A DNA stretch of 64,000 nt from an uncultured Acidimicrobiales bacterium. GTDB taxonomy: Bacteria; Actinomycetota; Acidimicrobiia; Acidimicrobiales; Bin134. This document shows positions 17,318 through 26,684 of this stretch, in pieces (the stretch's first letter is position 1; every line of letters starts with the position of its first letter). The stretch spans positions 1,612,001-1,676,000 of the forward strand of contig OX638344.1 of assembly GCA_951813555.1 (NCBI GenBank). The letters are read 5' to 3'. The notes beneath the pieces were generated by a model, which saw only the letters and a list, made by a program, of their open reading frames with translations, had not been told where the DNA came from and ran no database searches. Made by a program: the position numbers and the translations under genes.

Positions 17318-18186
17318 GCACTGTCAGCGATGTCCCGCTTGTCGATCGGGTAGCTGACTTGCGAACCGCCGTGGACGCAGTACGGCGACAAGGCGGCTCA
17401 GTCGGCTTGGTGCCCACCATGGGCTATCTCCACAAGGGGCACCAGTCGCTGGTGATCCGATCGGCGACCGACAATGATCTGACCGTCGTGAGCATATTTG
17501 TGAACCCGCTTCAGTTCGCCGAGGGTGAGGACTACGGGACCTATCCCCGGGACTTGGACCGGGACATGGAGATGTGCGCGGCCGCGGGCGCAGGGCTGGT
17601 GTTTGCTCCGGTGACCGAGGAGATGTACTCCCAGACCCCGATTACCTCAGTGACGGTCAAGGGGCTCAACGCGGTGTTGGAAGGACGCGTTCGCCCCACT
17701 CACTTCGACGGGGTTGCCACCGTGGTGGCCAAGCTGTTCTCGATGCTGGGGCCGGGCCGGGCCTATTTCGGGGAGAAGGACTACCAGCAGCTTGTGGTCA
17801 TACGGCGGATGGCCGCCGACCTGTCCTTGCCGGTGGAGGTGGTGGGCTGTCCCACCTTCCGAGAATCCGACGGCCTGGCCCTGTCTAGCCGGAACGTGTA
17901 TTTGTCGCCTGAAGAGCGACCCGCAGCCAGCGTGCTTTGGCGGTCATTGCAGGCCGGGCGGGATGCGGTTGCCGAGGGCAGCCGGAATCCCGACGAGGTG
18001 GAAGCGGTCATGGCCGCGGTGTTGGCCGCTGAGCCCAAGGCATCGCCCGAGTATGCCGCGGCGGTCGACGCGGCCACGCTGGCTCGCCCCGATGTGCTGG
18101 GCGGAGAGTTGCGCCTGCTGGTGGCCGCTCGAGTGGGCCAAGCCCGCCTGATCGACAACCTGGGGGTGGACTGTGACCGGCTTTGA
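17314..18186 (+). CDS. panC: Pantothenate synthetase
   Basis: Joins pantoate and beta-alanine with ATP to give pantothenate, the precursor of CoA. The 290-residue protein shows GLVPTMGYLHKGHQSL (the HxGH nucleotidyl-transfer motif), VSIFVNPLQF, YFGEKDYQQL and SSRNVYLSPEER, all in family order. It is coupled to folK by an ATGA overlap and overlaps nadC by 14 nt. With coaX at 19139 it places two CoA-pathway genes in this block; panB and panD are not here. Confidence 0.95.
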   Translation: MSTVSDVPLVDRVADLRTAVDAVRRQGGSVGLVPTMGYLHKGHQSLVIRSATDNDLTVVSIFVNPLQFAEGEDYGTYPRDLDRDMEMCAAAGAGLVFAPVTEEMYSQTPITSVTVKGLNAVLEGRVRPTHFDGVATVVAKLFSMLGPGRAYFGEKDYQQLVVIRRMAADLSLPVEVVGCPTFRESDGLALSSRNVYLSPEERPAASVLWRSLQAGRDAVAEGSRNPDEVEAVMAAVLAAEPKASPEYAAAVDAATLARPDVLGGELRLLVAARVGQARLIDNLGVDCDRL

Positions 18187-19048
18187 CCCTCCCCCCGAGG
18201 AGGTTCGGGCCGCGGTGGAACTGGCCTTGGGGGAGGACTTGGGCCCGCTGGGCGACCTCACGTCGTCGCTTCTTCCCCCGTCCGATGTCACCGCGGAGAT
18301 TGTCGCTCGAGCTGCTGGCCGTCTGGCCGGGCGGGCCTGCGCCGTCGAGGTGTTCCGCCAAGTCGATCCCTCAGTGAGCGTGGAGTGGCGCACCACCGAC
18401 GGCGATCCATTGAGCCCTGGCCAAACGCTGGCGGTGGTGGCCGGACCTCGGGCTTCAGTGTTGACTGCGGAGCGCACTGCGCTGAACTTCTTGAGCCACC
18501 TGTCGGGCATCGCCACCGAGGTTTCCCGGTACGCGGCCGCGGCATCGTCGGCGGGCCCGGGCAGTGCCCGCATCCGGGACACCCGCAAGACCACGCCCGG
18601 CCTGCGAGTGCTGGAGAAGGCGGCCGTGCGGGCCGGCGGTGGCGACAACCACCGGACGGGGTTGTCCGATTGGGTTATGTTCAAGGACAACCACCTGGAT
18701 GGCATCGGCATTGCCGACGGAGTGGCGGCCGCCCGCCAGAACTTGCCGGGCCGCATCGTCTACGTAGAGTGCGATCACATCCAACAAGTGGACGAGGCCT
18801 TGGCCGCGGGCGCCGATGCCCTGCTGCTGGACAACATGACCCCCGAGGAGGTGCGGGCCTGCGTGGCCCGGGCCGCCGGACACGGCCCCCTGCTGGAGGC
18901 AAGTGGCGGCATCACACTGGAGACGGTGGCTGAGTACGCAGCTACCGGGGTGGACTTCATCTCGGTAGGCCGTCTCACCAACTCGGCCCCGGCGTTGGAC
19001 ATTGCCCTTGACTTCGTGGACGATCCCACCGAGATCAAGGATTGGTAA
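18173..19048 (+). CDS. nadC: Nicotinate-nucleotide pyrophosphorylase (quinolinate phosphoribosyltransferase)
   Basis: Makes nicotinate mononucleotide from quinolinate and PRPP in NAD synthesis. The 291-residue protein shows EDLGPLGDLTSSLL, RTALNFLSHLSGIAT, RDTRKTTPGLRVLEKAAV and GGGDNHRTGLSDWVMFKDNH, which contain the substrate-binding Arg, Lys and His residues. ASGGITLETVAEYAATGVDF closes the barrel. The GTG start lies within panC (14-nt overlap). nadA and nadB are not in the window. Confidence 0.95.
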   Translation: MTGFDPPPEEVRAAVELALGEDLGPLGDLTSSLLPPSDVTAEIVARAAGRLAGRACAVEVFRQVDPSVSVEWRTTDGDPLSPGQTLAVVAGPRASVLTAERTALNFLSHLSGIATEVSRYAAAASSAGPGSARIRDTRKTTPGLRVLEKAAVRAGGGDNHRTGLSDWVMFKDNHLDGIGIADGVAAARQNLPGRIVYVECDHIQQVDEALAAGADALLLDNMTPEEVRACVARAAGHGPLLEASGGITLETVAEYAATGVDFISVGRLTNSAPALDIALDFVDDPTEIKDW

Positions 19049-19138
19049 ACAGGAGTTCTATTCTGCTCGCCATTGATGTAAAAGAGGCTCCGAGCGAGAG
19101 TCAAGAAGGATAATCAGGAAGGAAGATCGGGAGTTTCC

Positions 19139-19933
19139 ATGCTGCTGGCCCTTGATATCGGCAATACCCAGACCGTGGTCGGCCTGTACGAGGCCGAGCG
19201 CGCCGAAGACAGCCGGGCCGACGATGGGCTGATTGAGCACTGGCGGCTGTCCACCGTTCACGAGCGCACCCCCGACGAGGTGGCTGTTCTGCTGCGGAGC
19301 CTGCTGGACAGCATTGATGTGGACATGGGGGGAGAGCTGACCGGAGTTGCGGTGTGCTCGGGAGTGCCCCGTATCCGGGAGAGCGTGCGGATGATGGTGC
19401 AGCGCTATTTCGATTTCGAACCTGTGGTGATTGAGCCCGGCACCCGCAGCGGCATCCCCATCCTGTACGACAACCCCCGCGAGGTTGGGGCTGATCGCAT
19501 TGCCAACGCGGTGGCTGCCCACCAGCTCTACGGCGGACCTGCGGTGATCGTCGACTTCGGCACTACCAACAACTTCGACGTGGTCTCCGAGGCCGGCGAG
19601 TTCTTGGGCGGGGCCATCGGGCCCGGTATCGAGGTCAGCCTGGACGCCATGGTGGGTCGGGCGGCCGCTTTGGGGCCGGTGGCGCTCACCGAGCCCCGCA
19701 GCGTCATTGGCAAGACCACGATGGAGTCCATCCAGTCGGGGGTCATCTACGGGTTCGTAGCCCAGATCGACGGCATGGTGGCCCGATTCTCCGCCGCGCT
19801 GGACAACGAGATGGTGGTGATCGCCACCGGTGGTCTGGCCCACCTGATCGCCCCGATGTCGGAGAGTATCCAGTACGTCGAGCCCTACTTGACCCTTCAC
19901 GGCCTGTGGCTGGTCCACAGGCGCAACCAGTAG
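19139..19933 (+). CDS. coaX: Type III pantothenate kinase
   Basis: Phosphorylates pantothenate, the first committed step to CoA. The 264-residue ASKHA-fold protein has MLLALDIGNTQTVVGLY (phosphate 1 motif), VCSGVPRI, NPREVGADRIANAVAAHQLY, VIVDFGTTNNFDVV and GGAIGPGIEVSLDAM, all diagnostic of CoaX. It is preceded by a 90-bp gap without a gene, so it may have its own promoter, though none is clear. Its stop is 9 bp before the likely lysS start. Confidence 0.95.
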   Translation: MLLALDIGNTQTVVGLYEAERAEDSRADDGLIEHWRLSTVHERTPDEVAVLLRSLLDSIDVDMGGELTGVAVCSGVPRIRESVRMMVQRYFDFEPVVIEPGTRSGIPILYDNPREVGADRIANAVAAHQLYGGPAVIVDFGTTNNFDVVSEAGEFLGGAIGPGIEVSLDAMVGRAAALGPVALTEPRSVIGKTTMESIQSGVIYGFVAQIDGMVARFSAALDNEMVVIATGGLAHLIAPMSESIQYVEPYLTLHGLWLVHRRNQ

Positions 19934-19941
19934 GACATCAG

Positions 19942-21351
19942 GTGAAGCCCCCTTACCGGTTCGAGACCACCGCCACTGCCGCTGAATGCCACGATCGCCA
20001 CGGCGATATCGAGCCGGGCAGCGAGACCGGGCAGCCGGTATCGGTGGCGGGCAGGGTCATGCTCCGGCGGGTGCAGGGGCGGCTGGCCTTCGCCACGCTT
20101 CAAGACGCCACCGGCCGCATCCAGCTTTTTGCCCCGGCCAAGGTCACCCCCGACTACGACGAGTTCTGCTCGCTGTCGCTGGGCGACTGGGTGGGGGTGA
20201 GCGGCGAGGTGATGAAGACCCGGACCGGCGAGCTGTCAGTAAAGGTGGAGCGGTGGGAGCTGCTGGCCGAGGCGCGGCGGAGCTTTCCCGACAAATGGCA
20301 CGGGCTGTCTGATCCCGACATCCGGTTCCGCCAGCGCTATGTCGATCTATGGGTTACCGAGGAGGCCCGCCACACCTTCCGACTGCGTTCGGAGATGATG
20401 TCGCTCACCCGCCGGTGGCTGGAAGATCGGGCGTTCATCGAGGTGGAGACGCCGGTGTTCCATCCCTTACCCGGCGGCGCGCTGGCCCGGCCGTTCAGCA
20501 CCCACCACAACGCGCTGGACATGGACCTGTTCTTGAGGATCGCGCCGGAGTTGTACTTGAAGCGGCTGGTGGTAGGAGGTCTGGAACGGGTGTATGAAAT
20601 CGCTCGAGTCTTCCGAAACGAGGGCATCTCCACCCGTCACAATCCCGAATTCACGATGCTAGAGCTGTACTGGGCTTACGCCGACTACGGCGACATCATG
20701 GAGCTCGTTGAGGAACTGGTTGCCCACCTGGCGCGGGAACTGAGGGGCACCACTCGTATCAGCTACGGCGGGCGTGATCTGGACTTGACCCCGCCGTGGC
20801 CCCGGGCCCGGTTTGTCGACCTGCTGGCCGCCCACAGCGGTTTGGAAGTCGACCTCGAGACCCCACTGGCCGAGTTGCGATCGCACTGTGCCGACCGGGA
20901 GATCCCGGTGGAAGACCGCTGGGGGCCGGGGAAGCTCCTCTTGGAGCTCTATGAGAAGACCACCGAGGCCGAGCTGTGGGGCCCGGTGTTCGTGTGCGAC
21001 TACCCCAAGGAAGTATCGCCGCTGGCCCGGGAGCACCGCGAGCATCCCGGCTGGGTGGAGCGCTTCGAGGCCATCGTGGCCGGCCGGGAGCTGGCCAACG
21101 CCTTCAGCGAGCTCACTGATCCCGACGAGCAGCGGGCCCGCTTCGAAGACCAGGCGGCCGACCGGGATGCGGGCGACGCCGAGGCCATGGCCGTGGACCG
21201 GGATTATCTGCGGGCTCTGGAATTCGGGCTGCCCCCCACCGGCGGTCTGGGAGTGGGCATGGACCGTCTGGCCATGCTGTTGGCCGACGTTCCCAGCATC
21301 CGCGACGTGATCTTGTTCCCCACGCTGCGCCCCGAGCCCTCCGAGCGCTAG
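19942..21351 (+). CDS. lysS: Class II lysyl-tRNA synthetase
   Basis: Charges tRNA-Lys. The protein has an N-terminal OB-fold anticodon-binding domain (SVAGRVMLRRVQGRLAFATL) and the class II catalytic core: motif 1 around IEVETPVFHPLPGG, motif 2 RVFRNEGISTRHNPEF, and motif 3 TGGLGVGMDRLAMLLADV. IRFRQRYVDLWV is the family linker. I chose the GTG at 19942 (AGGA just upstream, 469 residues); an alternative start at 19906 would overlap coaX and add 12 residues. The N-terminus is shorter than in E. coli LysS. Its TAG sits in the CTAGCTGTCCCC element repeated 65 bp later. Confidence 0.92.
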   Translation: MKPPYRFETTATAAECHDRHGDIEPGSETGQPVSVAGRVMLRRVQGRLAFATLQDATGRIQLFAPAKVTPDYDEFCSLSLGDWVGVSGEVMKTRTGELSVKVERWELLAEARRSFPDKWHGLSDPDIRFRQRYVDLWVTEEARHTFRLRSEMMSLTRRWLEDRAFIEVETPVFHPLPGGALARPFSTHHNALDMDLFLRIAPELYLKRLVVGGLERVYEIARVFRNEGISTRHNPEFTMLELYWAYADYGDIMELVEELVAHLARELRGTTRISYGGRDLDLTPPWPRARFVDLLAAHSGLEVDLETPLAELRSHCADREIPVEDRWGPGKLLLELYEKTTEAELWGPVFVCDYPKEVSPLAREHREHPGWVERFEAIVAGRELANAFSELTDPDEQRARFEDQAADRDAGDAEAMAVDRDYLRALEFGLPPTGGLGVGMDRLAMLLADVPSIRDVILFPTLRPEPSER

Positions 21352-21424
21352 CTGTCCCCTTGGGTCGACGGCTCAGAATCGGAAGTCCATTTGGTTGACG
21401 GCTGCCAGTGGCCTAGCTGTCCCC
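21348..21424. repeat. 12-bp repeat at the lysS and polyprenyl-synthase stop codons, 65 bp apart
   Basis: CTAGCTGTCCCC occurs at 21348-21359 and again at 21413-21424. The first copy contains the lysS stop; the second contains the minus-strand stop of the polyprenyl synthase. Read on the minus strand both copies encode Gly-Asp-Ser-stop. The 65-bp spacing equals that of the hemB and folB duplications. Confidence 0.65.
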
Positions 21425-22408
21425 CAGAGGGATGCGGGCCCGTTCGATCAGGTGGGCGGTGGCCACACCGAGGGCCGCAGTTGCCGTAGTGGCGGGCAAC
21501 GCCTCCAGGCTGGCCGAGGCCTGCCGGGCATAGTGACGGGCCACGTCGAGGGCCTCCTGCACCCCGCCGCTGGCCTGCACCAGTTGCAGAGCCGAGCGGA
21601 CGGTTGCATCTGACACCGTCCCCCCCAGCAGATCCCTGAGCTGGGGGCCGTAGACCGTGCCCAGCGCCCGGATCACCGGCAGCGTGTAGATCCCCTCGTG
21701 CAGATCGTTGCCCGACGGCTTCCCCAGGTGCTCGTCGGTGGCCACGATGTCCAAGATGTCGTCCACCACCTGGAAGGCCAGCCCGTAGCAGCGGCCGAAC
21801 TCGGTGAGGGTGTCCACCGTCGGCCGGTCCAGCCCGGCCACCAGCCCGCCGATGCGACATGAGGTGGCCAGCAAGGAGGCAGTCTTGCCCTCGATGGAGT
21901 CGGTGTAGGAGGATTCGGTTCGGTCGGGGTTGCCGGTGTCCTGCAATTCTCGCACTTGGCCTTCGCACAGCCGCCCAATGGTGGCGGCCAGCAGCCCAGC
22001 CACCTCGGTGCCCAGCGAGGCAGCCAGCTCCGAGGCCCGGGCCAGCAGGAAATCCCCGGCCAGGATGGCTCGCAGGTTGCCCCACTTGGCGTTCACGCTG
22101 GCCACGTTGCGCCGCACTTGGGCCTCGTCCATCACATCGTCGTGGTACAGCGAGCCCAGGTGAACGAGCTCCACAGCCACACCGCCGGTGAGCACATCGT
22201 CGTCGGCGGGTGCCGGCCGAGTCTGGGCGATGGACGCCGATGCGATCACGAAACCCGGGCGAACCCGCTTTCCCCCGGCCCGGATGAGATGACCGGCTAC
22301 TTCGGTGAGGAACGGGTGCTCGGTGTGGATCGACTCTTCCAGCCGCGACTCCAACCGCTCCAGGTCGCGCCCCATGGTGGGAATCGGATCGAGGGGGCTG
22401 CGAACCAC
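21413..22408 (-). CDS. Polyprenyl diphosphate synthase
   Basis: Extends allylic diphosphates with isopentenyl diphosphate, probably giving the side chain of menaquinone. The 331-residue protein has the first Asp-rich motif in LYHDDVMDEAQVRR (about residue 90), the second in VVDDILDIVA (about 218), and GGKRVRPGFV for substrate binding. The first motif is followed by normal-sized side chains, as in long-chain synthases, so heptaprenyl to nonaprenyl products are expected; chain length cannot be fixed by eye. It converges on lysS and is divergent from clpC. The MEP genes ispD and ispF at 28341-29458 supply its substrate pathway. Confidence 0.9.
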   Translation of the reverse strand: MVRSPLDPIPTMGRDLERLESRLEESIHTEHPFLTEVAGHLIRAGGKRVRPGFVIASASIAQTRPAPADDDVLTGGVAVELVHLGSLYHDDVMDEAQVRRNVASVNAKWGNLRAILAGDFLLARASELAASLGTEVAGLLAATIGRLCEGQVRELQDTGNPDRTESSYTDSIEGKTASLLATSCRIGGLVAGLDRPTVDTLTEFGRCYGLAFQVVDDILDIVATDEHLGKPSGNDLHEGIYTLPVIRALGTVYGPQLRDLLGGTVSDATVRSALQLVQASGGVQEALDVARHYARQASASLEALPATTATAALGVATAHLIERARIPLGDS

Positions 22409-22565
22409 GCATTTAGCGTAGTGGTCCTATCTTGATTTTCACCCATTCATCCCGATTCGCGGCGTCCTCGGAGGTGTTGGGTTGCGGAGTGGTTGGGGCT
22501 TCGGGAACGAAATGGGGGGGTGGTGGGGTTACACTTCGGGACAAGCCCCCAATTGGGAGACTGCC

Positions 22566-25082
22566 TTGTTCGAGAGATTCACAGATCGAGCCCGCCGGGT
22601 CGTTGTCTTGGCCCAGGAGGAGGCGCGCCTGCTCCACCACAACTACATCGGCACCGAGCACATCCTGCTCGGCCTGATACACGAGGGCGAGGGAGTGGCC
22701 GCCAAGTCATTGGAGTCGCTGGGCATTTCCCTAGAAGCAGTGCGCAACCAGGTTGAGGAGATCATCGGCCAGGGCGGGTCGTCCCCGTCAGGCCACATCC
22801 CGTTCACCCCCCGGGCCAAGAAGGTGCTTGAGCTGTCTTTGCGGGAGGCGCTCCAGCTGGGCCACAACTACATCGGCACCGAGCACATCCTGCTCGGCCT
22901 GATCCGAGAGGGCGAGGGGGTGGCTGCCCAGGTGCTGGTGAAGCTGGGGGCCGATTTGTCGAGGGTCCGACAGCAAGTCATCCAGCTTCTGTCGGGCTAT
23001 GGCGGCCCTCAGGGGTCGGGCGCATCGGAGAAGGCCACCACCTCTCCCGGCGGCAGCGGTGACGGCGGGGCCTCGGGCTCCCTGGTGCTTGACCAGTTCG
23101 GCCGCAACCTCACCAAGCTGGCCCGAGACAGCGGGCTCGACCCGGTGATCGGCCGACAGCGGGAGACCGAGCGGGTCATGCAGGTGCTCTCCCGTCGCAC
23201 CAAGAACAACCCGGTTCTGGTGGGCGAGCCCGGAGTGGGCAAGACCGCCATCGTGGAGGGCCTGGCCCAGAAGATCGCGGCCGACGACGTTCCCGAGACC
23301 ATTCGCAACAAGCAGCTGTACACCCTGGATTTGGGGGCGCTGGTGGCCGGGTCCCGCTACCGGGGGGACTTCGAGGAGCGCCTCAAGAAGGTGCTCAAAG
23401 AGATCAAGACTCGGGGCGACATCATCTTGTTCATCGACGAGCTGCACACCCTGGTGGGCGCGGGCGCGGCCGAGGGCGCCATCGACGCCGCCTCCATCCT
23501 CAAGCCCATGCTGGCCCGGGGCGAGCTCCAGACCATCGGGGCCACAACCCTTGACGAGTACCGCAAGCACTTGGAGAAGGACTCTGCTTTGGAGCGCCGG
23601 TTCCAGCCGGTCAAGGTGGATGAGCCCACTATCGCCCACACCATCGAGATCCTCAAAGGGCTGAGAGACCGCTACGAGGCCCACCACCGGGTCACCATTA
23701 CCGACCAGGCTCTGGTGGCGTCGGCGAACTTGGCCGACCGCTACATCTCCGACCGCCACTTGCCCGACAAGGCCATCGACCTCATCGACGAGGCCGGCTC
23801 CCGCCTGCGCATCAAGCGGATGGATACCCCGACCGACTACAAGGACTTCGAGGGCCAGCTCTCCCAGGTCGTGGCCCAGAAGAAGAGCGCGGTGGAGCAG
23901 CAGGACTTCGAAGAGGCCGGACGGCTCCGGGACCAGGAGAAGGAGCTGCTGGCCGGCAAGGAGCAGATGGAAGAGGAGATCCGGGCCAAGGGCGTGGACC
24001 TGTTCGATGAGGTGGACGAGGAGGCGGTGGCCGAGGTGCTGTCCATCTGGACCGGCATTCCCGTTTACAAGCTCACCGAGGAGGAGACGGCCAAGCTCCT
24101 GCGGATGGAAGACGAGTTGCACAAGCGGGTCGTCGGCCAGGAGGACTCCATCAAGGCGGTGTCGCAGGCCATTCGCCGCACCCGGGCTGGCCTCAAGGAT
24201 CCCAAGCGGCCCAGCGGATCGTTCATCTTCCTGGGCCCGTCGGGCGTGGGCAAGACCGAGCTGGCTAAGACGTTGGCCGAGTTCCTGTTCGGCGACGAGC
24301 AGGCCCTCATCGCTCTGGACATGTCGGAGTACATGGAGAAGCACACGGTCAGCCGGTTGGTGGGCTCGCCGCCCGGCTACGTCGGCTACGAGGAGGGCGG
24401 GCAGCTCACCGAGGCGGTGCGACGCAAGCCGTTCTCGGTGGTTCTGTTCGACGAGATCGAGAAGGCCCATCCCGATGTATTCAATACCCTCCTGCAAATT
24501 CTAGAAGAGGGCCGCCTGACCGACAGCCAGGGCCGGTCGGTGGACTTCCGCAATACTGTGCTGATCATGACCTCCAACCTGGGCACCCAGAATCTGCGCA
24601 AGGCCAACCTGGGGTTCGCGAAGACCGACGAGGCCATCACCTATGAGCGCATGAAAGAAAAGGTCACCGAGGCACTCAAAGACCACTTCCGGCCCGAGTT
24701 CTTGAACCGCATCGACGAGGTCATCGTGTTCCACGAGCTGACCCGGGCTGAGGTGACTCGGATCGTGGATTTGATGATCAAGCGGCTTCAGAACCAGCTG
24801 GAGGCCCAGGGCATCGGATTGGAGCTCACCCAGGAGGCCAAAGTGATGCTGGCCCAGCGGGGCTACGACCCCACGCTGGGGGCCCGCCCGCTGCGCCGGG
24901 CCATCCAGCGTCTAGTGGAGGATCCGCTGTCGGAGCGGCTTCTGTGGAAGGAGTTCCGGGCGGGCGAGACCATTTTGGTGGATGCCGAGGAGGATCCCGA
25001 CGAGCCCGGCTCGGAGCGGATCGGCTTCCGGGCGGTCGAGGGCTTCGAACCGCCCCCGGTGGAAGAGCTGGCTGGCGCTTAG
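22566..25082 (+). CDS. clpC: ATP-dependent Clp protease ATP-binding subunit ClpC
   Basis: This is the AAA+ unfoldase that delivers proteins to ClpP. The 838-residue protein has two N-terminal Clp repeats, both containing [14 protein letters not shown]; a first AAA domain with GEPGVGKTA near residue 220; a UVR-like coiled segment ([20 protein letters not shown]) near 440; and a second AAA domain with GPSGVGKTE near 556. I chose the TTG at 22566 because a GGGAG site lies just upstream and the product then begins [13 protein letters not shown] as in other ClpC; frames extending further upstream add 28 unrelated residues. No CtsR or HspR site was recognised before it. Confidence 0.94.
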   Translation: MFERFTDRARRVVVLAQEEARLLHHNYIGTEHILLGLIHEGEGVAAKSLESLGISLEAVRNQVEEIIGQGGSSPSGHIPFTPRAKKVLELSLREALQLGHNYIGTEHILLGLIREGEGVAAQVLVKLGADLSRVRQQVIQLLSGYGGPQGSGASEKATTSPGGSGDGGASGSLVLDQFGRNLTKLARDSGLDPVIGRQRETERVMQVLSRRTKNNPVLVGEPGVGKTAIVEGLAQKIAADDVPETIRNKQLYTLDLGALVAGSRYRGDFEERLKKVLKEIKTRGDIILFIDELHTLVGAGAAEGAIDAASILKPMLARGELQTIGATTLDEYRKHLEKDSALERRFQPVKVDEPTIAHTIEILKGLRDRYEAHHRVTITDQALVASANLADRYISDRHLPDKAIDLIDEAGSRLRIKRMDTPTDYKDFEGQLSQVVAQKKSAVEQQDFEEAGRLRDQEKELLAGKEQMEEEIRAKGVDLFDEVDEEAVAEVLSIWTGIPVYKLTEEETAKLLRMEDELHKRVVGQEDSIKAVSQAIRRTRAGLKDPKRPSGSFIFLGPSGVGKTELAKTLAEFLFGDEQALIALDMSEYMEKHTVSRLVGSPPGYVGYEEGGQLTEAVRRKPFSVVLFDEIEKAHPDVFNTLLQILEEGRLTDSQGRSVDFRNTVLIMTSNLGTQNLRKANLGFAKTDEAITYERMKEKVTEALKDHFRPEFLNRIDEVIVFHELTRAEVTRIVDLMIKRLQNQLEAQGIGLELTQEAKVMLAQRGYDPTLGARPLRRAIQRLVEDPLSERLLWKEFRAGETILVDAEEDPDEPGSERIGFRAVEGFEPPPVEELAGA

Positions 25083-25086
25083 TCGA

Positions 25087-26559
25087 ATGCCCGCAGTGGT
25101 TCGAAGGGGGGCCGCGAGGCGACGGGCTGGCGTGTCCACAGCAGCCCGAAGGGGAGCGCTCCTTCTTGCGCTGGTATTGGCATTGGCGGCCTGTCAGGTC
25201 GACATCGAGGTTGGCATCGGCTTCAACGAGGACGGATCTGGATTGGTCACGGTGGACGTGGCGCTCGACCAGGAGGCAGTTGCGCTGGCCCCCGACATCA
25301 CCTCCCTGCTGTTGATCGAGGATATCGAGGACCCCGCCTCGGGCTGGTCGTACAACGACCCCCGGATCGACGACCAGGGACGCACCAGCTTCTCGGCATC
25401 CAAACCGTTCGGGTCGCCTGAGCAGCTCGAGTCGGTGTTGGCTGAGATCTTCGGCTCAGCCGATGTGTTCAGGGATTTCACGTTCGAGCGCGCCACCTCC
25501 TTTGCGCAAACCGACTATCGGGTGACCGGGGTGGTCGATTTGTCGGACGGCATGGATCTGTTCATCGATCCCCGGCTCACCGAGCGCCTCGGCGGCGAGC
25601 CCCTTGGCCAGCCGATCTCCAACCTGTCGGACGCGCAAGCGGGAGTAGCGGTGCGGCTGGTTTTGGATCTGCCGGTGGGTGCCGAGCAGGAGGAGACCCT
25701 GGAACTTGGGCAGGGGGCGGTGAGCATTGAGATGACCGCCCAAGAGGAGAGCGGCACCGCGGTGACCCTTCGCTGGGTGGCCTGGGCCTCGTTCGCGCTG
25801 TTGGGCCTGTCGGTGCTGATTGCCGTAGCCGGCTATCTGCTGGAGCGCCGGAACCGGAGCCGCAGCACCGATCCGACGGTGTCTCAGGAGCCGCTGGTTC
25901 GATCGGCCGCCTCCGCCGCGGCCCAGCCCCCGGCTCGCCGGTTGCGGCTGGTGGTTTTGAACCCGCTCGGGGTGCTTTTCGAGCCGTCCGACGAGCCGTC
26001 CCAGCTCCTGGCCGCTTTCGCCGCCGAGCGCGGCTCGGAGGTGGACGCCGAGAGCGTGGAGCAGCTGCACCTCCAGGCAGTGCTCGGTCGCATCACCCCT
26101 GCTGAGCTGTGGACCGGGCTCGGATTGGACGACGACCCCGCCGAGCTCACCGAGCAGTACTTGGACCAGTACGCCATGAGGTCTGGGGCCCGGGACTTCA
26201 TGGCCGAGATGGCCCGCCGGGAGCTGCCGTTAGCCTGTCTCACCAACGACATCGCCTCATGGTCGTCCGCATTGCGGGATCGGCTCCAGATCACCGGTGT
26301 GGACACCTGGATTGTGAGCAGCGAGGTGGGGGTGTGCATGCCCGCTCCCGGCATCTACGAAGCTCTGCGCCGAACGACGGCGGTTTCCTACGAGAATGCG
26401 CTGCTGGTGGATGTGAGGTCGGGGCACCTCGACGCCGCCCATGCGCTGGGGATGTCCACCGCGTTGCTGGCCGATTCCCGGCCTCAGGACGGGGAGGCCC
26501 CTGGTCACGCGGTGGTGACCAGCTTCTCCGACTTCTTCCGGCGCCGTCCCCGCTCCTGA
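25087..26559 (+). CDS. LppM-like lipoprotein fused through a TM helix to a degenerate HAD-like domain
   Basis: The 490-residue protein has three parts. A lipoprotein signal peptide ends in LALAAC (Cys36). It is followed by an extracytoplasmic domain starting QVDIEVGIGFNEDGSG, which matches the LppM-type actinobacterial lipoprotein domain. A transmembrane helix (about 230 to 255) leads to a cytoplasmic part from about 280. That part follows the HAD hydrolase layout (LVVLNPLGVLFEP, PLACLTND, VCMPAPGIYEAL, LLVDVRSGHLDAAHALGM). In motif I the two aspartates are Asn and Leu, and the motif III Lys is Met, so it is likely catalytically dead. A lipid anchor plus a TM helix in one chain is unusual. 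The start ATG lies 5 bp after the clpC stop. Confidence 0.7.
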   Translation: MPAVVRRGAARRRAGVSTAARRGALLLALVLALAACQVDIEVGIGFNEDGSGLVTVDVALDQEAVALAPDITSLLLIEDIEDPASGWSYNDPRIDDQGRTSFSASKPFGSPEQLESVLAEIFGSADVFRDFTFERATSFAQTDYRVTGVVDLSDGMDLFIDPRLTERLGGEPLGQPISNLSDAQAGVAVRLVLDLPVGAEQEETLELGQGAVSIEMTAQEESGTAVTLRWVAWASFALLGLSVLIAVAGYLLERRNRSRSTDPTVSQEPLVRSAASAAAQPPARRLRLVVLNPLGVLFEPSDEPSQLLAAFAAERGSEVDAESVEQLHLQAVLGRITPAELWTGLGLDDDPAELTEQYLDQYAMRSGARDFMAEMARRELPLACLTNDIASWSSALRDRLQITGVDTWIVSSEVGVCMPAPGIYEALRRTTAVSYENALLVDVRSGHLDAAHALGMSTALLADSRPQDGEAPGHAVVTSFSDFFRRRPRS

Positions 26560-26684
26560 TTCTGGGCCGCTTCGCTAGCTGAGAATCCGGGCCACCTGCG
26601 CGGCGAAATAGGTCAGGATCCCGATTCTGGGCCGCTTCGCTAGCTGAGAATCCGGGCCGCCTGCACGGCGAAATAGGTCAGGAT
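26558..26684 (-). repeat. 65-bp tandem duplication of the hemB 3' end
   Basis: Bases 26558-26619 and 26623-26684 are identical at all but two of 62 positions; the period is 65 bp. The right-hand copy encodes the true end of hemB (ILTYFAVQAARILS then stop). The left-hand copy, beyond the stop, would encode ILTYFAAQVARILS then stop. The left copy also overlaps the stop region of the preceding plus-strand gene. The high identity indicates a recent event. Confidence 0.9.

Noticed and set aside
22788..24497. A 569-codon minus-strand frame opposite clpC
   Set aside because: The plus strand encodes unmistakable ClpC domains throughout; the minus frame is a shadow with no homology signal.
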